From CAXMST01 sp963712765 (GTDB lineage: Bacteria; Actinomycetota; Thermoleophilia; Solirubrobacterales; 70-9), in NCBI GenBank assembly GCA_963712765.1, contig CAVQIX010000005.1, positions 438,577 to 502,576 on the forward strand: a DNA stretch of 64,000 nt. The letters run 5' to 3'. Positions 58,576-64,000 of the stretch are shown piece after piece (position 1 is the first letter of the stretch; every line of letters begins with the position of its first letter). The position numbers and the translations under genes were made by a program. The notes beneath the pieces are model-generated. The model was given only the letters and a program-made list of their open reading frames with translations. It was not told where the DNA came from and did not search any database.

Positions 58576-60432
58576 CTAGCCGCGCAGTGCCCGCAGCGCG
58601 TTGAGGATCACCGCCAGGTCAATGCCCTCCTGCAGCAGGGCTCCGGCGACGGGGGGCAGGTACCCGGCGGCGGCGAATCCCATCGCGATCAGGCTCAGAC
58701 CGATCCCGACCACGATGCTCTGACGGGCAATGAACAGCGCCCGCCTGCCGATGTGGACGGCGTCGGCGACTCGGTCGATTCGATCGACCGTGATCACCGC
58801 GTCGGCCGTCTCCGACGAGACTGTGGCTCCGGCCGCGCCCATTGCGATCCCGAGGTCGGCGATCGCGAGGCTGGGAGCGTCGTTGACCCCGTCACCGACC
58901 ATGATCAGTGGCCGGAGCTCTGGGTCGTCTCGCAGGCTGCGCACGACCTCGACCTTGTCCTCGGGGCGTTGCTCTGAGTAGACGTGCTCGAAGCCCAGGT
59001 CGGCCCCTACGCGTTCGACGACGGAGCGCCGATCGCCGGAGACCAGGGCGACGTGGCGCAACCCCTCCTGCCGGAGGCGCGGGACGATCGATCCGGCGTC
59101 CGGCCGAGCCTCGTCCGCCATTACGATCACCCCGGCCGGCCGGCCGTCGATCCCGACGTAGACACGCGCCTCCCCGGAGCCGCCGGCGAGCCCGTCCGGA
59201 GCCATGGTCGTGCCGACCCCGCTCGCCTCGAGGAAGGGCCCGCTCCCGACGGCCACCCGGTGCCCCTCGACCACGCCGGCGATCCCCTGGCCGGGATCCT
59301 CCTCCACCTCGGTGACGCGCGAGAGCTTCAGCTCCCGATCCTGCGCTGCCTGGACGAGAGCGTCGCCGAGCACGTGCGCGGAGAGGCGATCGACGGATGC
59401 GGCGAGCCGCAGTAGCTCGCCCCCGTCGCTGCCGTCGGAGGTGACGATCTCCCTGACCTCCGGAGTACCGACTGTGAGGGTCCCGGTCTTGTCGAACAGC
59501 GCGGTGCGAGCCAGGCCGAGGGTCTCGATAGCGCCCGCGCCCTTGACGATCACACCCACCTTGGCGGCCCGCGAGAGCCCTGAGACCAGGGCGATCGGTG
59601 CCGCGAGGATCAGCGGACACGGCGTCGCTACGACAACGACCGCGAGCCCCCTCACGGGGTCGCCGCTCAGGGCCCACGCGAGACCGGCGACCAAGAGCGT
59701 CACCGGCAGGAAGAAGCCCGCATACCGGTCCGCCATCCGCATGAACGGCGCCCGCTCGGTCTCCGCCTGTCTCACCAGCCTGACCAGAGCCGCGTAGGCG
59801 CTCTCCGACGCCGGGCGAATCGCTTCCACGTCGAAGGGGGCGCCGGCATTGCCGGAGCTGCTCAGCACACGGGCGCCGGGACGCAGCGTGACCGGCAATG
59901 GCTCTCCGGTCAGGGTGCTGACGTCGACCACGGCCTCACCCCCTTCGACGACCCCGTCGACCGGCACCACCTCTCCGCTGCGGACCACGACCACGTCGCC
60001 GACCCGAACCTCATCTGCGTCCAGCTCAACGATCTCCTCGCCGCGACGGACGCGCGCCGTCTTCGGCGCTCGCTCGATCAGCGCTGTCAGCTCGCGTCGG
60101 GCGCGACGCGAGGCGGCGGCCTCGAGCGCCTCGCCGCCCGAGAACATCAGCGCGACCACCGCGCCGGCCAGCTCCTCGCCGAGCGCGAGCGCCCCGACCA
60201 TCGCCACGAGCGCGATCGAGTCGACGCCCATGTGACGGTCTACGACGATCGTCCGCACGACCTCGTAGGCGAGCTCCACCGCGAGCATCGCTACCGCGAT
60301 CCGCCAGACCCAGTCGCCGGCCGCCTCCTCACCCGCCAGCTGCAGAATCCCGCCCACCGTGATCGCCGAAGCGGCGATCGCGGCCAGTATCAGGGGCCGG
60401 CGTTCGGCTAGAGCTCGGGCGACGCGTCGCAC
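58576..60432 (-). CDS. P1B-type heavy-metal ATPase with TPCP motif
   Basis: 618 aa. P-type core: STLTGEPLPV (A domain), ALFDKTGTLTVG (phosphorylated Asp), MVGDGVNDAPSLAIADLGIA. The transmembrane metal motif is VVATPCPLILAAP, that is TPCP where ZntA/CopA have CPC; TPC is the mark of the P1B-5 group (Ni/Fe/Co-type, assigned weakly). The usual HP locus (SEHPLA) reads RLSAHVLGDAL. There is no N-terminal HMA domain and no hemerythrin tail. It exports a transition metal whose identity is open. ATG 60430-60432. Confidence 0.9.
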   Translation of the reverse strand: MRRVARALAERRPLILAAIAASAITVGGILQLAGEEAAGDWVWRIAVAMLAVELAYEVVRTIVVDRHMGVDSIALVAMVGALALGEELAGAVVALMFSGGEALEAAASRRARRELTALIERAPKTARVRRGEEIVELDADEVRVGDVVVVRSGEVVPVDGVVEGGEAVVDVSTLTGEPLPVTLRPGARVLSSSGNAGAPFDVEAIRPASESAYAALVRLVRQAETERAPFMRMADRYAGFFLPVTLLVAGLAWALSGDPVRGLAVVVVATPCPLILAAPIALVSGLSRAAKVGVIVKGAGAIETLGLARTALFDKTGTLTVGTPEVREIVTSDGSDGGELLRLAASVDRLSAHVLGDALVQAAQDRELKLSRVTEVEEDPGQGIAGVVEGHRVAVGSGPFLEASGVGTTMAPDGLAGGSGEARVYVGIDGRPAGVIVMADEARPDAGSIVPRLRQEGLRHVALVSGDRRSVVERVGADLGFEHVYSEQRPEDKVEVVRSLRDDPELRPLIMVGDGVNDAPSLAIADLGIAMGAAGATVSSETADAVITVDRIDRVADAVHIGRRALFIARQSIVVGIGLSLIAMGFAAAGYLPPVAGALLQEGIDLAVILNALRALRG

Positions 60433-60553
60433 CAGGCGAGCCTAACCCGAGCGGTGAAGGACCGGACCGGGAGATCTACGGAGCCAGACCGAGGCCCAGG
60501 CGTCATCGTCCTGGCGCAGTTCGAGCGCAGCACAGGCCGGCGCCGTCTACCCC

Positions 60554-61774
60554 TTAGGCGCTGAGCCGGCCGACCACACGCTCGGCGTCGTCCTGACGCA
60601 TGTACTTCGGCACCCCGTAGAGCTCGAACGCCTCGTCTATCGCCGACGTTGCGATGATCGAGATGTCCTCCGGCTTGATCTCGCTGAGCGCCTCGGGGAT
60701 GCCGATGGCGTTGTTCAGCTCTCGCACGGCCTCGATCAGCCGATCGGCGAGCGCCGCATCGGTCGCCCGGCCGCCGCTGTCGTCGAGTCCAACGACCCGG
60801 GCCAGGTCCGCAAAGCGGGAGGCGCAGGCGTCCTTGGAGTACTCCATGACGTGCGGGAGCGCGACGGCGTTGGCGAGCCCATGAGGCACGTGGTAAAGGC
60901 CGCCGAGCTTGTGCGCGATGCCGTGTACGTATCCGAGGCCGACTGCCGTAAACGACATCCCGCCCTCGTAAGCCGCCAGCGACATGCCCTCGCGGGCCTC
61001 GAGGTCGTCTCCGTTTTCGACGGCGTTTCGCAGATGCTTGAAGACCAGGGCGACGGTCGCCCTGGAGGCGCGCTCGCTCTCGGGAGTCGCTCGCGTCGAG
61101 ACGTAGGACTCGATGCCGTGCGTCAGCGCGTCCATACCGGTGGCGGCAGTGATGTCCGGGGGAAGGCCGAGGGTGATCTCGGGGTCGAGACCCGCGGCGA
61201 GGGGAATCAACTTGTGATCGGCGACCGCGTACTTGCGCCGTTCGGCCTCGTTGGTGACGACCGCTGCAACCGTTACCTCCGCCCCGGTCCCCGACGTCGT
61301 CGGCACCGCGAAGAGCGGCAAGGGCGCCTTGCGGACCTTGAACGGACCCTCCATCTTGCTCACGGGCTTGTCGTTGGTCACGCCGGCGGCGATCACCTTG
61401 GCGGCGTCCATCGCCGAGCCACCACCGAAGCCGAGCACCGCCTCGCTGCGCTCACGCTTGGCGAGCGCGATGCCCTTCTCGATCTGCTGCTCGGTTGGGT
61501 TGGACTCGATCTCGTCGTAGACGACGACCTCGACCCCGTGGGAGCCAATCCGCTCCAAGCAGGCCTCGTGGAGTCCCAGCTTGAAGATGCCGGCGTCGGT
61601 CACCAGCAGGAGCCGCTGAAACCCGTATGTCCCGATGTGGTCGGCGAGCCTGTCGATCGAGCTCGGCCCAATCATCAGGCGCGGCTGCTTGAACGGCAGC
61701 ACCTTGACCGCGAGATCGAAGCCCCGCATTCTCGCCTTGTGCGCAGCGACGCGCAGTGCGTAAGCAGCATCCAT
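60554..61774 (-). CDS. Iron-containing alcohol dehydrogenase
   Basis: 406 aa group III ADH. NAD site GFGGGSAMDAAKVIAAGVTN; iron ligands in TGMDALTHGIESYVS and VHGIAHKLGGLYHVPHGLAN; PTTSGTGAEVT. It reduces aldehydes or oxidises alcohols or diols; close families include lactaldehyde reductase and 1,3-propanediol dehydrogenase types, so substrate is open. The ATG at 61772-61774 is chosen because the domain begins soon after; the 252-nt upstream frame is Arg/Pro-rich. Confidence 0.92.
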   Translation of the reverse strand: MDAAYALRVAAHKARMRGFDLAVKVLPFKQPRLMIGPSSIDRLADHIGTYGFQRLLLVTDAGIFKLGLHEACLERIGSHGVEVVVYDEIESNPTEQQIEKGIALAKRERSEAVLGFGGGSAMDAAKVIAAGVTNDKPVSKMEGPFKVRKAPLPLFAVPTTSGTGAEVTVAAVVTNEAERRKYAVADHKLIPLAAGLDPEITLGLPPDITAATGMDALTHGIESYVSTRATPESERASRATVALVFKHLRNAVENGDDLEAREGMSLAAYEGGMSFTAVGLGYVHGIAHKLGGLYHVPHGLANAVALPHVMEYSKDACASRFADLARVVGLDDSGGRATDAALADRLIEAVRELNNAIGIPEALSEIKPEDISIIATSAIDEAFELYGVPKYMRQDDAERVVGRLSA

Positions 61775-61977
61775 CGAACGCAGCGTAAAGGGCCGGAGAA
61801 GGACTTCGCGGCGCGGCCCACAGATTGGCGGCCGAACGAACCTCGCGCAATCACCCGCTGGGACCCCTCGAGCGCCGGTGCCTGCAGGAAACGAGCCCTG
61901 CCGGCCCATGCGAAACAGCGAGCGCCAGCATGCTGCATGATCCGGAGCGTGAAAGAGGAGCCGGCTCTGGTTGCGCT

Positions 61978-62094
61978 TCAGGCCCGGGCCCGCTCGAGGA
62001 TCTCCAGGACCGCCACCGCGTCCCACGGATCGACCGGCAGCTCCCCGTCAGCGGTGAGCGCCGCGGCGAGCTGCGCCGGCCAGGTGGGCTTCAC
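61978..62094 (-). pseudogene. C-terminal remnant of a Gfo/Idh/MocA-like oxidoreductase
   Basis: Minus-strand frame ending at a TGA (61978-61980): PTWPAQLAAALTADGELPVD then PWDAVAVLEILERARA. This is the typical C-terminal helix of Gfo/Idh/MocA dehydrogenases (VDPxDAVAVLEVL). Upstream of about 62088 the frame becomes unrelated, where it meets the SDR remnant on the other strand. No NAD-binding domain is present. The 200 nt on the other side (61775-61977) hold nothing I can support. Confidence 0.5.
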
Positions 62095-62330
62095 CCGCGC
62101 TGTCGACCACGAGCTGCGCGAGCGGCGTGCGAGCTACCTGCATCTGTCCGGGCGGCGTGAAGACGGACTTCGCGATCGGGGCGGGCCGTGAGGAAGGCGA
62201 TCCCGAGCTCGAGGGCCTGCTGACCGCGGAGGAGGTCGCCGAGGTCGTGGTGTTCACGGTCACGCGCCCCACGAGGATGCGGATCCTGACCACCAGCTTC
62301 CGCCCGATGACCGAGGAGTCCTCGGGATGA
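62090..62330 (+). pseudogene. C-terminal remnant of a short-chain dehydrogenase, frameshifted
   Basis: GFTRAVDHELRERRASY in frame 2 is followed in frame 3 by RATCICPGGVKTDFAIGAGR and EEVAEVVVFTVTRPTRMRIL, then TGA at 62328-62330. CICPGGVKTDF and the EEVAE(A/V)VVF segment are typical of the last third of classical SDR enzymes. A one-base slip near 62118-62132 breaks the frame, and the catalytic YxxxK and NAD-binding parts are missing. It is therefore a decayed fragment. Confidence 0.6.
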
Positions 62331-62432
62331 GCGCTTCCCCACAGCCCCACGCTCCGATGACAAGCGGTCGGCTACCTGTCCAGCCCGACCACCGCGAATG
62401 CGCCGGCGGCCGCTCCCGATAGGGTGGGCGCT

Positions 62433-63518
62433 GTGAGCGCCAGCCCGATCCTCGAGGTCCGTCGCGACGATCTCGCCGAAGCCCGCATCCTCGAGGTCGA
62501 GACGCCGGAGCTCGGCGAGGGCGACGTCCTCTTCCGGGTCGAACGCTTCGCGCTCACCGCGAACAACATCACCTACGGCGTGATGGGGGACGCGCTCGGC
62601 TACTGGGACTTCTTTCCGGCCGGAGATGAGGGCTGGGGCCGGATCCCGGCGATGGGCTGGGCCGAGCTGGTCGCCTCCGGGAACCAGGAGATCGAGACCG
62701 GAGGCCGCTACTACGGCTGGTACCCGATGGCCGGGCACTGCACGATGAGGGCCGAGGCGACCGACGGCGGGCTCCGCGACGTCAGCCCAAACCGCACCGC
62801 GCATGCTCCGATCTACCGGGCCTACAGCGAGACGAGCCGTGACCCGCTCTACCGCGAAGGAGAGGAGAACGAGGATCGACACGCGCTGTTGCGCGGGCTC
62901 TTCGGCACGGCCTGGCTCGCCGAGGACTTCTTCGCCGAGAACTCCTACTTCGGCGCCGACCGGGTCGTCGTGCTCTCCGCCTCGAGCAAGACGGCGATCG
63001 GCTTCGCCCAGCGCGCGGCTGATCGCGGGCTCGGCGATGTCGTCGGACTCACTTCGCCGGGCAACATCGAGTTCGTCGAGAGCCTCGGCTTCTACAACAC
63101 GGTCCTGGCCTACGAAGCGCTCGGCGAGGTCCCCGAGGGCGAAGGGGCCGTCGCGGTCGACATGGCGGGCAACGGCCCGGTGCTCGACGAACTCCACAAC
63201 CACCTCGGCGACCGGCTCCAATACTCGATGGTGATCGGTATGAGCCACCACGACGCCCCAAGGGAGGGTGTGACGGCGGGGCCCGATCCGGTCATGTTCT
63301 TCGCACCGACGCAGATGCAGAAGCGGAGCCAGGAGCTGGGCGCAGCCGAGTACGGACGCATGCTCGGCGAGGCGCTCGACGCTTTCGTCGCTGGCAGCCG
63401 CGCGTGGCTGCGGCTCGAGCGCAGCAGCGGCCCGCGGGAGGCGCTCGACGCATACCGCGAGCTCTACGCGGGCTTGACGCCGCCATCAACCGGGCGGATC
63501 GTCTCGCTTCACCGCTGA
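62433..63518 (+). CDS. DUF2855 family protein
   Basis: 361 aa. RFALTANNITYGVMGDALGY, GWYPMAGHCTMRAEAT, SSKTAIGFAQRAADRGLGDV and VDMAGNGPVLDELHNHLGD match DUF2855, an MDR-like fold family of unknown function. The GTG at 62433 is preferred to the GTG at 62424. Convergent with the small membrane protein gene (9-nt gap). Confidence 0.88.
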   Translation: MSASPILEVRRDDLAEARILEVETPELGEGDVLFRVERFALTANNITYGVMGDALGYWDFFPAGDEGWGRIPAMGWAELVASGNQEIETGGRYYGWYPMAGHCTMRAEATDGGLRDVSPNRTAHAPIYRAYSETSRDPLYREGEENEDRHALLRGLFGTAWLAEDFFAENSYFGADRVVVLSASSKTAIGFAQRAADRGLGDVVGLTSPGNIEFVESLGFYNTVLAYEALGEVPEGEGAVAVDMAGNGPVLDELHNHLGDRLQYSMVIGMSHHDAPREGVTAGPDPVMFFAPTQMQKRSQELGAAEYGRMLGEALDAFVAGSRAWLRLERSSGPREALDAYRELYAGLTPPSTGRIVSLHR

Positions 63519-63527
63519 GCCCGGGCG

Positions 63528-63704
63528 CTAGCTCGTGCTGCGGAACTTCTGAAGGCCGAGGAAGACCAAGCCCACGCCGGCGACGATCCCCACGACTCGC
63601 GACCATGTCGCCTCGTCGCCCCCGGTAACCGCGAGGACGATGAACAGGATGCCGATTGCGAGTAGGAGGTACTTCTGAAACGCATCGGTCTTCATGAATT
63701 CCAT
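63528..63704 (-). CDS. 58-aa two-helix membrane protein
   Basis: FQKYLLLAIGILFIVLAVTG and VVGIVAGVGLVFLGLQKF are two helices separated by GDEATWSR. Start ATG 63702-63704 (a second ATG lies three codons later). A TATAGC lies about 10 nt upstream, which would suit a leaderless transcript. No family recognised. The following 216 nt (63705-63920) hold no supported gene. Confidence 0.6.
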   Translation of the reverse strand: MEFMKTDAFQKYLLLAIGILFIVLAVTGGDEATWSRVVGIVAGVGLVFLGLQKFRSTS

Positions 63705-63920
63705 CGCTTGCACGCTATACGACTGATCGGCGCCGACTGCGTCATCCCCTCGGCGACTTCGCGACCGCGACCGAGAAGGCCCGCCGCGGCGCCCCGCCAC
63801 TGGCCTTCGCGAGACAGGGGACCGACGGTTCCGGCGCCCCTGCCTCCGATCCGCCGCGACAGCCGCAATCAGCAGAGATCCCCGTGGTTCGCAGGTCGAT
63901 TCAGCCCTAGGTTGGGCGAC

Positions 63921-64000
63921 ATGGCCAAGGAAGCGGGCACCTCAGGATGGGAGCGGGTGTACGGCGACGCCGCGACGCGACGAGGAAGGTCTTCGCAGCG
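63921..64000 (+). CDS. Partial ORF at the window edge
   Basis: ATG at 63921, open to the end of the window: AKEAGTSGWERVYGDAATRR and on. It is too short to assign; the last residues (RRGRSSQ) look non-coding, so a frameshift is possible here as well. Confidence 0.3.
   Translation, partial: MAKEAGTSGWERVYGDAATRRGRSSQ

Overview
The window is high-GC DNA with strong G/C third-position bias and dense, often overlapping genes. Together with its gene families (LTFANVMSV-type secreted proteins, CGNR regulators, WS/DGAT acyltransferases, RskA anti-sigma factor, DUF2510, a c-di-AMP riboswitch ahead of an Rpf-like cell-wall gene) it points to an actinobacterium, most likely Thermoleophilia/Solirubrobacterales. 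That placement is an inference from family content; there is no rRNA here.

Layout. 1-10 kb: two frameshifted secreted-protein genes, an NmrA-like reductase, a Cys-rich HTH protein behind an unusual leader, a cation/proton antiporter, an amidase, an MMPL exporter and an internally duplicated secreted protein. 10-19 kb: a frameshifted acyltransferase, an alkyltransferase-like DNA-repair protein, a methyltransferase, small membrane proteins, DAHP synthase, an FHA protein, a GT4 glycosyltransferase, an SGNH esterase, a DUF368 undecaprenyl-phosphate translocase homologue and an Rpf-like secreted protein under a c-di-AMP riboswitch. 19-26 kb: a 39-aa basic protein divergent from a CGNR regulator, a fatty-acyl thioesterase, a wax-ester/DGAT acyltransferase, a class A PBP and a cupredoxin-like secreted protein.

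26-32 kb is the highlight: a compact RiPP-like cluster. Four tandem precursor genes (33-41 aa; 31334-31838) share a near-identical N-terminal block and end in different short Ser/Thr/Asp-rich tails. They precede a radical SAM protein with a C-terminal PqqD-like domain. Next to it are a stand-alone PqqD-like protein, an HPr-kinase-like P-loop protein, a PF14907-type nucleotidyltransferase and a GT1 glycosyltransferase. Lasso cyclase and protease genes are absent, and the radical SAM protein has lost the SPASM cysteines, so the group does not match a class I can name.

32-46 kb: a secreted CocE/DUF3089 fusion hydrolase, a gamma-carboxylase-like membrane protein, a cupin, a zincin, a deacetylase/PhyH pair facing a DUF3891-P450-nucleotidyltransferase operon coupled by ATGA overlaps, a DegV protein, a GT4 enzyme and an ECF sigma/RskA pair. 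46-64 kb: a haloalkane dehalogenase, a methyltransferase, an enoyl-CoA hydratase, a PAP2 membrane protein, TatA, an unassigned 491-aa protein, YccF, a BAAT-like acyl hydrolase, an MDR reductase, a methyltransferase-PhyH-methyltransferase operon, a P1B ATPase with a TPCP motif, an iron alcohol dehydrogenase, remnants of a Gfo/Idh oxidoreductase and an SDR meeting head to head, a DUF2855 protein and a small membrane protein.

Two cross-cutting oddities. At least three genes in the first 10 kb are split by single-base frameshifts. Three reading frames (radical SAM protein, deacetylase, small membrane protein after RskA) have no ATG/GTG/TTG where homology or coding signal begins but do have a CTG at, or overlapping, the upstream stop.
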